Positions 20,059 through 28,847 of a stretch of 64,000 bases of DNA are shown here, piece by piece. The translations under genes were made by a program, and so were the position numbers. Source of the stretch: Actinomycetes bacterium (GTDB lineage Bacteria > Actinomycetota > Acidimicrobiia > Acidimicrobiales > Acidimicrobiaceae). The first letter of the stretch is position 1. Every line of letters starts with the position of its first letter. The notes beneath the pieces were generated by a model. That model saw only the letters and a program-made list of their open reading frames with translations. It had not been told where the DNA came from and ran no database searches. Where the stretch lies: NCBI GenBank assembly GCA_021819725.1, contig JAKAQR010000001.1:124001-188000 (forward strand). The letters are read 5' to 3'.

Positions 20059-20130
20059 ATGCGAACCTGCTGCCAGGGTGACGAGTGGAGCGTCCCGCTC
20101 CGCCGAACCCGCCACCATAGGCTCCTCTAA
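20059..20130 (+). CDS. putative 23-codon leader ORF with Cys-Cys
   Basis: ATG 20059 opens a frame encoding 23 residues (beginning MRTCCQ and ending RRTRHHRLL) that stops 4 nt before ATG 20135 of the large GGDEF/EAL gene. A TACGAT box at 20045-20050 lies 8 nt upstream of the ATG, so it could be translated leaderless. The downstream ATG has no ribosome-binding site, as expected if ribosomes re-initiate after the leader. There is no homology evidence; the call rests on spacing alone. Confidence 0.35.
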   Translation: MRTCCQGDEWSVPLRRTRHHRLL

Positions 20131-20134
20131 ACCG

Positions 20135-23100
20135 ATGGACACCGAACTTGTGATCGTCACTGTGTTAGCGATCATGCTCGTCACAGGCATTGGCTATCGT
20201 CTGCAACACAGCGCCAATGGGCACCATCTCCAACGCAACAACCAGCTCCAACAGCTCCTGGCGCAGGCGAGCCAGCTGATCAATGACAGCCCTGATGAGG
20301 CCCAATTTCTCCAAAAGGTCTGTGAGCTCATCTGCCAGATGCCTCCCGTACGCCTCGCATGGATCGGGCGTCCAGACGGTGACGGCACGGTTCGTCCGGT
20401 CGCCAGCTGTGGTGATGTCGCCTATCTCAGTGAGGTTCAGGTCTCTGTCCGTCAGGATTGCCCAGCAGGCCAAGGACCCGTAGGCCGTGCTTGGAGAAGT
20501 GGCACCGCTACCTATGACGATCATGCACTACGGAATCCGGACTATGAACCATGGCGTCGCGCGGCAAACACCCACCAACTCGTTGGCGTCCACGCACTCC
20601 CCATCCGGTGCCAAGGCGAACTTGACGCCATCCTGGTCGTCTATTTTGGACGCAAACCTATCCTCAATCACGAGGAACGACTGCTCCTCGAACGTCTCGC
20701 CACTGACCTCGCCACCGGCATCACCAAGATTCGCGAGCACCAATATAACCATCGATTGGCGGCCGCGCTCGCGCAGATCTCAGAAGCTGTCTTTATCGTC
20801 GACCTGGACGGCCGCATTCAGTGGTTCAACGACGGGTTGGCGGATTTATTTGTCATGAGCCGTGAGGAGATCGATGGCTCACATCCAACAATTCTCCTCG
20901 GGGATCCGCACTTTGATCAACTGCTTGAGCAATCCAGGCATCTCGCAGAGGATGAGGAGCTGCCGGACTGGGAGATTCTCCAAAAGACCGCCGCAGGTGT
21001 CAGTCGTTGGGTGCATGTCTCGGCCACACCCCTAGTCGACGATCTGCACACGATCTCTGGGGTTGTGGTAGTCGAGATCGACCTCACCGACGAGCGAGCG
21101 GCGATCGACGCAGAGCGTCGTCTGCTCGCCATCCTCGACGACACCTCCGACGGCGTCGGCATTACCGACCGCAACGGAAGACTCATCTATCTCAACAACG
21201 GCGGTCGACAATTGGTCGGGTTGAGCGCTGACACACCAGCGGAGGGGCGGCATTTCTTCGAACTGATCGGTGACGCCGTCGGACAGGAGCACTTTAGCAC
21301 CGCCGTGCAACGGGCTGCAGAGCTTGGACGTTGGGAGGGTGAGCTCAGCATCAAACGACCTGACGGAGTACAAGTCCCCCTCTCGATGGTGCTGATGGTC
21401 CATCGAAACACGGCAGGTCACGTTCAGTACATCTCGGCCATCGCGAGAAATATGGTTGACCAGAAGTTGCGTGAGAGTGAGTTGAGCTATCTCGCCGATC
21501 ATGATGCCCTCACCGGTCTCCCCAATCGTCGCGTACTCAATGCGAGCCTTGATGCCGCGATTGTGCTAGCGCAACAGACGGGGCGCCATTTCGCGGTTGG
21601 CGTGATCGACCTCGATGACTTCAAGCCAGTCAATGACCGTCTCGGACATCATGCTGGTGATGAACTGCTCGTCGGAATCGCAAAACGTCTCCGGCACCTC
21701 CTCCGCGAAGGCGACACCATCATCAGGTTGGGAGGAGACGAGTTTCTCGTGATTCTGAACGCACTCGACCCCTCCCAGGGTAGGAACGATCTCGAAATCG
21801 TCCTAGAACGCATACACGAAGCCGTCGTCACCCCTTTTGTGCTTGGCCAAGACCATCACGTCACGGTGGACATGAGCATTGGTATCGCCACTTTTCCTGA
21901 CACCTCAACCGAACCTGATGCGCTGATGCGCGAAGCCGATGCCGCACTGTATATCGCCAAACAACGCAAACGTCATCGCAGCCGCTGGTGGAGGCTCGCG
22001 TCCGATCCTGAGATTGAAGCTGAAGGCCCCCAACCAGTCGCACTAGCCCCCTCTGCCTATGGAGTTGAGGCAGAAGTCATGCTCGCAGAACTCATCTCCA
22101 AGACTCCGGAGTTGGTGACCAATGCCGTCGCGGCCTTCTATGGAGCGGTGGAGGCATCGCCCCTGGGTGCGAGCATCCTCGCTCACTTGAGCGAGAGTGA
22201 GTACCGCGCACTCAAGCGCCACCAGGCCGCTCATCTCGAATCGCTGCTCGACGGTACGCTCGAGAAACGCGCTCTCGAGCACCAGGCAGAACAGGTTGGT
22301 ACTGCCCACGCCCTCGCTGGACTACTCGCTGCGGACCTGGTCGACTCCGTCAATAGCTATCGATGCGCACTCACCGAACAGATCAGCCGTTTGCCCATCA
22401 ATCCTCGTGTGATCAAGGACATTGTTGGGGTCATCAATCGCAGAGTCGACGATGACATTGCTGCGCAGTTACGCGCGTTGTCCGCCACAACCGATACCTA
22501 CTTTAGTATTTTTGCCCACCCACTCCCAGGAGTCGACGGACTATGGATCGACAGCATCCAATCAGAGCTCGACATGATCGGACAGCTGCCCGGGATCGCC
22601 GCCATCGGTCTCGCTCGCCAGGGCGGTGGCGATAGCCTCTTGATCGAGGCGTACGCAGGTCGTGGAGGACAACGACTCGCCGAGCAGATGAACAGCCCTG
22701 GAGCACGGGTCGCTATCGACCCTCACCATCGCAATGGTCAGATGCTGTGCTCACGGGCCTGGCGTGACGCGCGCATCCTGGTAACCGATCGTATCGCCGA
22801 CGACACCATCTACGGTTCCTGGCCTTTGGACGAGGGTATCGCACTCCGTTCCGCAGTTGCGATCCCCATTCAGAATGTCGAAGGTCGACCCGTTGCGCTC
22901 CTGCTGTTGACCGGTCAGTATCCAGGGCAGTTTTCATCGGCGTGGATGGAACGCTTCAACAAGAATGTCAAGCAGCGATGGGAGAACCTGTTATATCGAA
23001 TCGCAACCCCGGACAATGTGCTAGCAAGACAACAGGCTGTCGGCTATCGAGGCTTGTTGCTGTCTGGCGGTTTGCGGATGTTCGTTCAGCCCATCGTCGA

Positions 23101-24103
23101 TCTCAAAACAGACCAGCTTGCCAAGGTCGAAGGACTCGCTCGTCTGGTAGAACCCGATGGCAACGTCATAGAGCCCGACAGATTTCTCAGTATTCTCGGT
23201 GCGGGTGAACGCTATCACCTGTTCCGGATGGGCCTCGAGCTCCTCTTGGCGGCTGATCGAGAGTGGAGAGCCTCTGGATTACTGATCGATCTCACGATCA
23301 ATGTTGATGCCACCACACTGAACTACCCCGAACTCCCCTCGTGGCTCGCTACGACGCTCATGAAGTGGGATTTCCCTCCTCATCGACTCGTCCTTGAACT
23401 CCTCGAAACCGACCGCCAGCACCTCATGCCTGACTCTGTGCGTCTCGGTGAGCTCCTAGAGCTTGGCGTCCAACTCGCGATCGACGACATGGGATCTGGT
23501 TACTCCAACTGGCTACGGCTCGTGGAGATTCCGGCCACCCTGATCAAAATCGATCATCACTTCACGGCAAGGATGGAGACACACCCCACACGTGTACTCA
23601 ACCTCCTTGGAACCCTCATCCTCACCGCCACCGACGCTTGCCAAAACGTCGTCGTTGAGGGTATCGAAAGCCCCGTCCTTGCCGAAGTCGCGGCCCGCCT
23701 TGGGGCTGGGTTTGGCCAGGGATATGGTATCGCCAAACCGATGCCCACCGACCAGCTCATCTCCTGGTCCCGCTCCTACCACCACGAACATTCCAACCAC
23801 GAACTACGCTCCCTGCTCGGAGCTATGGCCTACCACTGGTCATTTGTCCATAGTCCAATGCACTACAACAGAGGGCCGCTTGCTAACTGCCTACTCACGA
23901 GCTACTTTGTAGCTCACGATCTCGACACCAGTGAAGGCGCTGATCTGCACCGGGCGTTGCATGCTCATTCGACACCCCCAGCCGATCTGGTCAATGCCTT
24001 GACCCGCTGGTTTGAAAGGGTATGCACCCCCAATAGCAGCGACTACAACATCGCACCCCGGTCCACGTCATCACAGAGCGATGACTGGGCTTGGATTATC
24101 TAA
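20135..24103 (+). CDS. multidomain c-di-GMP protein: TM-GAF-PAS-PAS-GGDEF-globin-GAF-EAL
   Basis: A 1322-residue signalling protein with both diguanylate cyclase and phosphodiesterase domains. Approximate order: membrane segment 4-20; GAF 40-195; PAS 205-320; PAS 326-450; GGDEF 455-620, with intact GGDEF at 533-537; globin-like 649-790; second GAF 800-960; EAL 980-1220; an uncharacterised His-rich C-terminal segment to the end. The globin-like region resembles globin-coupled sensors: Tyr669 in AFYGAV and His725 in VGTAHALAGL lie 56 residues apart, close to the distal Tyr/proximal His spacing of E. coli DosC. The EAL motif reads EGL (Glu999). NVDATTLN, ELLETD, IDDMGSGYSN, IKID, VEGIES and GQGYG keep the expected catalytic residues. 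The frame is open to GTG 20078; ATG 20135 follows a short leader ORF. Confidence 0.88.
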   Translation: MDTELVIVTVLAIMLVTGIGYRLQHSANGHHLQRNNQLQQLLAQASQLINDSPDEAQFLQKVCELICQMPPVRLAWIGRPDGDGTVRPVASCGDVAYLSEVQVSVRQDCPAGQGPVGRAWRSGTATYDDHALRNPDYEPWRRAANTHQLVGVHALPIRCQGELDAILVVYFGRKPILNHEERLLLERLATDLATGITKIREHQYNHRLAAALAQISEAVFIVDLDGRIQWFNDGLADLFVMSREEIDGSHPTILLGDPHFDQLLEQSRHLAEDEELPDWEILQKTAAGVSRWVHVSATPLVDDLHTISGVVVVEIDLTDERAAIDAERRLLAILDDTSDGVGITDRNGRLIYLNNGGRQLVGLSADTPAEGRHFFELIGDAVGQEHFSTAVQRAAELGRWEGELSIKRPDGVQVPLSMVLMVHRNTAGHVQYISAIARNMVDQKLRESELSYLADHDALTGLPNRRVLNASLDAAIVLAQQTGRHFAVGVIDLDDFKPVNDRLGHHAGDELLVGIAKRLRHLLREGDTIIRLGGDEFLVILNALDPSQGRNDLEIVLERIHEAVVTPFVLGQDHHVTVDMSIGIATFPDTSTEPDALMREADAALYIAKQRKRHRSRWWRLASDPEIEAEGPQPVALAPSAYGVEAEVMLAELISKTPELVTNAVAAFYGAVEASPLGASILAHLSESEYRALKRHQAAHLESLLDGTLEKRALEHQAEQVGTAHALAGLLAADLVDSVNSYRCALTEQISRLPINPRVIKDIVGVINRRVDDDIAAQLRALSATTDTYFSIFAHPLPGVDGLWIDSIQSELDMIGQLPGIAAIGLARQGGGDSLLIEAYAGRGGQRLAEQMNSPGARVAIDPHHRNGQMLCSRAWRDARILVTDRIADDTIYGSWPLDEGIALRSAVAIPIQNVEGRPVALLLLTGQYPGQFSSAWMERFNKNVKQRWENLLYRIATPDNVLARQQAVGYRGLLLSGGLRMFVQPIVDLKTDQLAKVEGLARLVEPDGNVIEPDRFLSILGAGERYHLFRMGLELLLAADREWRASGLLIDLTINVDATTLNYPELPSWLATTLMKWDFPPHRLVLELLETDRQHLMPDSVRLGELLELGVQLAIDDMGSGYSNWLRLVEIPATLIKIDHHFTARMETHPTRVLNLLGTLILTATDACQNVVVEGIESPVLAEVAARLGAGFGQGYGIAKPMPTDQLISWSRSYHHEHSNHELRSLLGAMAYHWSFVHSPMHYNRGPLANCLLTSYFVAHDLDTSEGADLHRALHAHSTPPADLVNALTRWFERVCTPNSSDYNIAPRSTSSQSDDWAWII

Positions 24104-24145
24104 TGGAACCTGACCCCAACAACGCGATCGAGTAACGTTTGTGCC

Positions 24146-24841
24146 ATGAACCCATGTCATGTTCACCCGCCGATCTCGATCGCCGTGGTGCCCTTCTTGC
24201 TCTCTCACGAACAACCATACGTACTGCTCAACCGATCCTGCGCAAGGCTCTCACTGCTACGCGTTGGCGTTGGCGAGCTCGATGTAACACTCACGCACTA
24301 CGCCGAGCGGTTTCTTCGGCGAACACTGGGCCTGACCATCTCACCCCTCACCCAATGCGGCGCGGACCAAGATCTCAGCCAACACCCTCCGGCGATCGAC
24401 ATCTGCTATTACGGCTTTACCACTAGTCAATTCATCAACGGGGACGACCTGATCTGGACACCCTTATATCACCTCCTACCTCAAGAGGACCATCGCAACG
24501 GCCAGGCGGACCTGGACGAACCCTCCCGCGGAATCAACGACCAACACGATGCCGCCAACGGGCAGCTCTCGCAATACGATCTAGGCCTCCTCGCCACGGC
24601 CCTGGCGACGATTCGTCACTCCCTGGATCGACGACCCGTGATCGAGGAGATTGAACCGGCCGCCTTCACCCTCTCCTATCTGCAACATCGCACGGAGATG
24701 CTGCTCGGTGTGCGACTCCACACCCAAAATTTTCGTCGAAAACTACTCGACTCCGGATACCTCGAATCGATCGACATCGCGGTCAACCAGACACTGGGAA
24801 GACCCGCTCTACTCTATCGGGTTCGCAAGTCCCAAAGGTAG
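24146..24841 (+). CDS. nrtR: NrtR-type Nudix-related transcriptional regulator of NAD synthesis
   Basis: NrtR proteins repress NAD biosynthesis genes and sense ADP-ribose through an N-terminal Nudix fold. The 231-residue product has a Nudix-like N-terminal part (about 8-75), whose Nudix box is degenerate (GVGELDV...AERFLRRTLGL lacks the REUXEE core). The C-terminal winged helix is highly characteristic: FTLSYLQHRTEMLLGVRLHTQNFRRKLLDSGYLE followed by GRPALLYRV. It lies 35 bp upstream of nadA, a classic location for this regulator. ATG 24146 follows a TAACGT box by 7 nt and has no ribosome-binding site. I could not identify an operator palindrome with confidence. Confidence 0.85.
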   Translation: MNPCHVHPPISIAVVPFLLSHEQPYVLLNRSCARLSLLRVGVGELDVTLTHYAERFLRRTLGLTISPLTQCGADQDLSQHPPAIDICYYGFTTSQFINGDDLIWTPLYHLLPQEDHRNGQADLDEPSRGINDQHDAANGQLSQYDLGLLATALATIRHSLDRRPVIEEIEPAAFTLSYLQHRTEMLLGVRLHTQNFRRKLLDSGYLESIDIAVNQTLGRPALLYRVRKSQR

Positions 24842-24876
24842 CGATCCGTACGACAGTCGATAGACTAATACTCATC

Positions 24877-25866
24877 ATGAGCATAATTGCACCGCCAGTG
24901 GATATGACAGGATACCGGGAGCAGCTTGCTCGGCTGGTCGAGGAACAAAACGCCGTCATTCTCGCACACAACTACCAGCCCGCATGGGTCAAGGAACTCG
25001 CGGACTTCACCGGCGACTCCCTCTACCTTTCGCAGCGAGCGCGTGATACTGATGCCACCACCATCATCTTCGCTGGGGTGCGCTTCATGGCCGAGACTGC
25101 CAAAATCCTCTCACCAGAGAGACGTGTCTTCTTGCCTGCCGAGGATGCCGAATGTTCCCTCGCTGACTCGATCACCACCGCAGAACTCATCGAGTGGAAG
25201 AGCCGCTACCCAGAGGCCATCGTCGTGGCCTACGTCAATACTTCGGCTGCCGTCAAGGCCCTCGCCGACGTCTGCTGCACCTCTGCCAACGCCGTTGAGA
25301 TAGTTGAGTCCATCCCTCCGGATCGCGAGGTACTCTTCTTGCCGGATCAGTTTCTTGGTGCCTACGTACAACGGATCACTGGCCACCCGGGAATGCATAT
25401 CTGGATGGGAGAATGCCATGTCCACGCAGACATCTCCCCTCAACATTTGGCCGACAAGATGGCGCAGAATCCTCTCGCCACCCTGATGATCCATCCGGAG
25501 TGTGGCTGCACCACGCCCGCGCTCTACCAACTCGCCGACGCCAGTGGCGGACCCACTTCCCAGCGGATACGTATCCTCTCTACCAACCAGATGATCGAGG
25601 AGGCCAAGCGTTCGACGGCGGCCCATGTCCTTGTCGCTACCGAGATCGGCATCATGTCCGACCTCATCAGCGCCAACCCCGCGGTGCGCTTTGAGGCCGT
25701 GAATCCTCGTGCACGGTGCCCGTACATGAACCGTGTCACCCCCGAACGCCTGGTCGAGACGCTGCGCGATCACGTCGGCGAGGTCCACGTCGACCAAGAG
25801 ATCGCCGCCAAGGCACGATTAGCCGTTGAACGCATGGTCGATCCGGAGTTACGCGCATGGGGTTGA
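24877..25866 (+). CDS. nadA: quinolinate synthase A
   Basis: Condenses iminoaspartate with dihydroxyacetone phosphate to quinolinate using a [4Fe-4S] cluster. The 329-residue length is normal. Motifs are VILAHNYQP, the Cys-containing VCCTSANAVEIV, HPECGCTTPAL and NPRARCPYMNRVTPERLVETL, which supply the three cluster cysteines. No Shine-Dalgarno sequence precedes the ATG; TAATAC lies 5 nt upstream, so an internal leaderless promoter is possible. nadB overlaps its end by 10 nt. Confidence 0.96.
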   Translation: MSIIAPPVDMTGYREQLARLVEEQNAVILAHNYQPAWVKELADFTGDSLYLSQRARDTDATTIIFAGVRFMAETAKILSPERRVFLPAEDAECSLADSITTAELIEWKSRYPEAIVVAYVNTSAAVKALADVCCTSANAVEIVESIPPDREVLFLPDQFLGAYVQRITGHPGMHIWMGECHVHADISPQHLADKMAQNPLATLMIHPECGCTTPALYQLADASGGPTSQRIRILSTNQMIEEAKRSTAAHVLVATEIGIMSDLISANPAVRFEAVNPRARCPYMNRVTPERLVETLRDHVGEVHVDQEIAAKARLAVERMVDPELRAWG

Positions 25867-27386
25867 TGATGCAGATGACGCCGAGTCACGACCTCTCCTT
25901 CGACGTCGTGGTGGTCGGTGCCGGTATCGCTGGCCTCACCGTGGCGCTATCGTTACCATCAACGTTGCGCATCGCCATCGTCAGCCGAAGCTTTACCATG
26001 ACCTCCAGTCACTGGGCAAAGGGGGGCATGGCCGCAGCCCGTGGAGCCGACGACGAACCCGCCGAACATCTTCGCGATACCATCGTGGCGGGCGGAGAGT
26101 TGAATGACCCCGAACGCGTTGCCCTACTCGTCGGCGAGGCGCCGAACGCTATCGAGTTTCTTCAGCATCAAGGTGTCGTCTTTGAGGCACTGCCTGAACG
26201 CGAAGCCGGCCACGGACGGCCAAGAATCTGGCACGCCGATGGTGATGCGACCGGTGCCGCCATCATGAGCGCCCTCGGGGCACGCCAACGGGCCGCTGAT
26301 AACGTGACACCGATCGATGGCACGATGGTCGAACTCCTCAATGATGATAGCGGCGTGATCGGTATCATGATCAGCCACCGGAACGCCTTGACACTCCTCC
26401 GTGCACCTCGCATCGTGTTAGCCTCTGGCGGCGCTACCGGCCTTTGGGGGGATCACACCTCTCCCAACGCCAACCTTGGTACCGGAATTGTGAGTGCCTA
26501 TCGTGTGGGGGCGATCGCCACAGATCTCGAATTCACCCAGTTCCATCCGACCGCCATCGCGCTATCGGAATCTCCACTCTCGCTAGCGACAGAGGCGCTC
26601 CGCGGAGCGGGGGCCTGGATCGTCGATGAGGAGGGTAAGCGTTTTCTCTTTGCGAGCGATCCCGCCGGAGAGCTCGCCACCAGAGACAAGGTTGCTCGTG
26701 CCATGTATCGCCATGGCGGTCAGGCCTACCTCGATGCCCGGCCAATCGGAGGGGAGATATTAGAGAAGCGGTTCCCGACTTTTGTGCGTGAGGCCCGACA
26801 ACGGGGCCACGATCCGATCGTCACAGGCCCAGTGCCGATACGGCCAGCGGCACATTACACCATTGGTGGGGTGGTGACTGACACATGGGGTGAGACCAGT
26901 ATTCCCGGGTTATATGCGATCGGTGAATGCGCCAGCAGCGGGATCCATGGCGCGAATCGCCTCGCATCGAACTCTTTGCTCGAGGGGGTGGTTTTTGGTC
27001 GACGCGCGGCTCGCCACCTTGTCGACGCTCCCAACTCCGCAGCTCCAACCCACTTCCCACGCTCCACCAACCTACCAACCACGGCGCCATCACGCATTGC
27101 TCTGGCTCGCATCGTCGACGACGCCCTCGGCATCGAACGCGACGCGGTGGCGCTCGAGACTGCCCTCGAGGCGCTCACCGACGTGGCGACTTGTGAGATG
27201 GATCCCTTCAGTGCCCATGAACTCACTCTGGCATCGCACCTCGTCTCGATGATGCTCATCGCCGCCAAAGAGCGCCACGGCACCGTCGGTGCACACACAC
27301 GTGCCGATGAACAAGCTGAGGATCCTCATTACCGCCTCACCTTCGCCATCGGGTCCACTCCTCGTCGAGAGGCTCGGGTATGGTGA
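25857..27386 (+). CDS. nadB: L-aspartate oxidase
   Basis: FAD enzyme oxidising L-aspartate to iminoaspartate, the substrate of NadA. The 509-residue product has the FAD dinucleotide-binding motif VVVVGAGIAGLTVALSL, the substrate-loop motif SHWAKGGMAAARG, LASGGATGLW, EFTQFHPTAI and the C-terminal flavin motif GLYAIGECASSGIHGANRLASNS (split here by residues shared with the succinate dehydrogenase family). ATG 25857 overlaps the nadA stop by 10 nt and has GGAG 8 nt upstream; ATGs at 25866 and 25869 are alternatives. It is cotranscribed with nadA and nadC. Confidence 0.95.
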   Translation: MGLMMQMTPSHDLSFDVVVVGAGIAGLTVALSLPSTLRIAIVSRSFTMTSSHWAKGGMAAARGADDEPAEHLRDTIVAGGELNDPERVALLVGEAPNAIEFLQHQGVVFEALPEREAGHGRPRIWHADGDATGAAIMSALGARQRAADNVTPIDGTMVELLNDDSGVIGIMISHRNALTLLRAPRIVLASGGATGLWGDHTSPNANLGTGIVSAYRVGAIATDLEFTQFHPTAIALSESPLSLATEALRGAGAWIVDEEGKRFLFASDPAGELATRDKVARAMYRHGGQAYLDARPIGGEILEKRFPTFVREARQRGHDPIVTGPVPIRPAAHYTIGGVVTDTWGETSIPGLYAIGECASSGIHGANRLASNSLLEGVVFGRRAARHLVDAPNSAAPTHFPRSTNLPTTAPSRIALARIVDDALGIERDAVALETALEALTDVATCEMDPFSAHELTLASHLVSMMLIAAKERHGTVGAHTRADEQAEDPHYRLTFAIGSTPRREARVW

Positions 27387-28321
27387 TGTTATCCCCGGGC
27401 CCTATCGTCGATCTGGCCCTCATCGATCTAGCCCTCGACGAGGATCTCGTTGAGCCCGTCACCGCCGCCGAGGAGACCCACCCTCTCCCCGGGGCCGATG
27501 GTGTCGCACCGACGCGGCAACTACGCCCGTGTTCAACCGCAGGAGATCTCACCGGCTCACTCGTAGCTCATCAGGTAGTAGCGCTGACACTGCGCGCCCG
27601 GGCCCATGGGGTTTTTGTTGGTCAAACGGTGGCCCCGGTGGTACTAGGCCGGGTGGCAGAACGCTTAGGCACCGCAGCACCGACCTATGATCCAATCGTC
27701 ACCGATGGGACAATGGTGGAACCCGGTGCGACACTCGCCTGGCTGCGTGGTGATCTTCGGACGGTCTTGGCAGCAGAACGGACGATGCTCAACCTCCTCT
27801 GCCATCTTTCGGGGGTGGCGAGCACCACGCGGAGCTACGTCGAAGCCGTCGTGGGGACGAAGGCGGTCATACGTGACACCCGTAAGACGACTCCGGGATT
27901 ACGGAGCTTGGAGAAGTATGCGGTTCGTTGCGGGGGTGGCAGCAACCATCGCCTCGGTCTCTGGGACGGTATTCTCATCAAAGACAACCATCTCGCCTTC
28001 GCGCCCATGGAGGAGCTCGTGACCCGCGCCCGGCTATCGCACCCGGATCGACCACTCGAAGTCGAGGTCGATAACCTCACCCAACTGCACCAGGCCCTCG
28101 ACCTTGCCGTCGATCTCATTCTTCTCGACAATATGGAACTTGGAATGATCGCCGAGGCGGTACAGATCAGTCGAGGCCGTTGTCGACTCGAGGTCTCCGG
28201 TGGCGTGGGACTGGATCGCCTACGAGCGATCGCCGAAACCGGGGTGGATTATATTGCGGTCGGTGCACTCACCCACTCCACACCTATTCTTGATCTTGGT
28301 CTCGACTATCCCGACGCGTAG
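27380..28321 (+). CDS. nadC: nicotinate-nucleotide pyrophosphorylase (quinolinate phosphoribosyltransferase)
   Basis: Converts quinolinate and PRPP to nicotinate mononucleotide, completing the de novo branch begun by NadB and NadA. The 313-residue product has ERTMLNLLCHLSGVAS, the phosphate/PRPP-binding IRDTRKTTPGLRSLEKYAVRCGGGSNHRLGL region, LIKDNHL, EVEVDNL and the C-terminal EVSGGVGLDRLRAIAETGVDYIAVGALTHS. Its ATG overlaps the nadB stop by 7 nt. The last 38 nt overlap the convergent DUF151 nuclease gene. Confidence 0.96.
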   Translation: MVMLSPGPIVDLALIDLALDEDLVEPVTAAEETHPLPGADGVAPTRQLRPCSTAGDLTGSLVAHQVVALTLRARAHGVFVGQTVAPVVLGRVAERLGTAAPTYDPIVTDGTMVEPGATLAWLRGDLRTVLAAERTMLNLLCHLSGVASTTRSYVEAVVGTKAVIRDTRKTTPGLRSLEKYAVRCGGGSNHRLGLWDGILIKDNHLAFAPMEELVTRARLSHPDRPLEVEVDNLTQLHQALDLAVDLILLDNMELGMIAEAVQISRGRCRLEVSGGVGLDRLRAIAETGVDYIAVGALTHSTPILDLGLDYPDA

Positions 28322-28847
28322 GTGCAGAGGCATCAGACAACGGGGTTGCATCCAGCGCGTCCCTCCCCTCCCCTGGTGCGGTGCCATCTGCGTCCCCAGC
28401 CTCTACCTCGGATCTCTCTCCAACGAGCGCGGGTGACACAAGGATGGGTGCTGGCACCGGTTGGAGGAGCGCCAACATGATCGCATCGGATGGCCGAGCA
28501 CTGAACAGGCGCGTGCGTCCGTCCTGGCTTGAGAGTGCCAAGATCGCATGCACATTGCCATCGATGACGGATTCAAGCGCTACGTAACTGACACCCATCC
28601 CATACGAGGCCAGGATGTCCTGCATGAGCTCGGTCGTCATCGGTCTCGGTGCTCGTTCCTTGGCGACAATCAGGGAAAGCTGACGAGCCTGTTCGATCGA
28701 GATAGGGATCTCAAACGCCACGAGCGAGGTATCATCCGGGAGTAGTGTGATACGCGCAAAAGGCTCTGGAAGGTCGACGCCCACACGCACCATCCGGCAG
28801 GGCACGAAGCCGGCGAGATTGAAGCTGTCAGGATTTAGTACGGGCAC
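28284..28847 (-). CDS. bifunctional nuclease domain protein (DUF151)
   Basis: The 187-residue protein carries the DUF151/bifunctional nuclease domain over about residues 19-145: MVRVGVDLPEPFARITLL at the start, EIPISIEQARQLSL, the TTELMQDILASYGMGV helix, ALESVIDGNVHAILAL and SARPSDAIMLAL. Family members have reported DNase/RNase activity in other organisms. A polar tail rich in Asp, Glu and Arg follows. GTG 28847 overlaps the rodA end by 20 nt; ATG 28793 is an alternative that starts exactly at the domain. It shares a transcription unit with rodA. Confidence 0.82.
   Translation of the reverse strand: MPVLNPDSFNLAGFVPCRMVRVGVDLPEPFARITLLPDDTSLVAFEIPISIEQARQLSLIVAKERAPRPMTTELMQDILASYGMGVSYVALESVIDGNVHAILALSSQDGRTRLFSARPSDAIMLALLQPVPAPILVSPALVGERSEVEAGDADGTAPGEGRDALDATPLSDASAPTRRDSRDQDQE

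Noticed and set aside
20138..20200. Membrane segment considered as a cleavable signal peptide for the c-di-GMP protein
   Set aside because: It lacks a basic n-region and a cleavage site, and all downstream domains are cytosolic types, so an uncleaved anchor is more likely.
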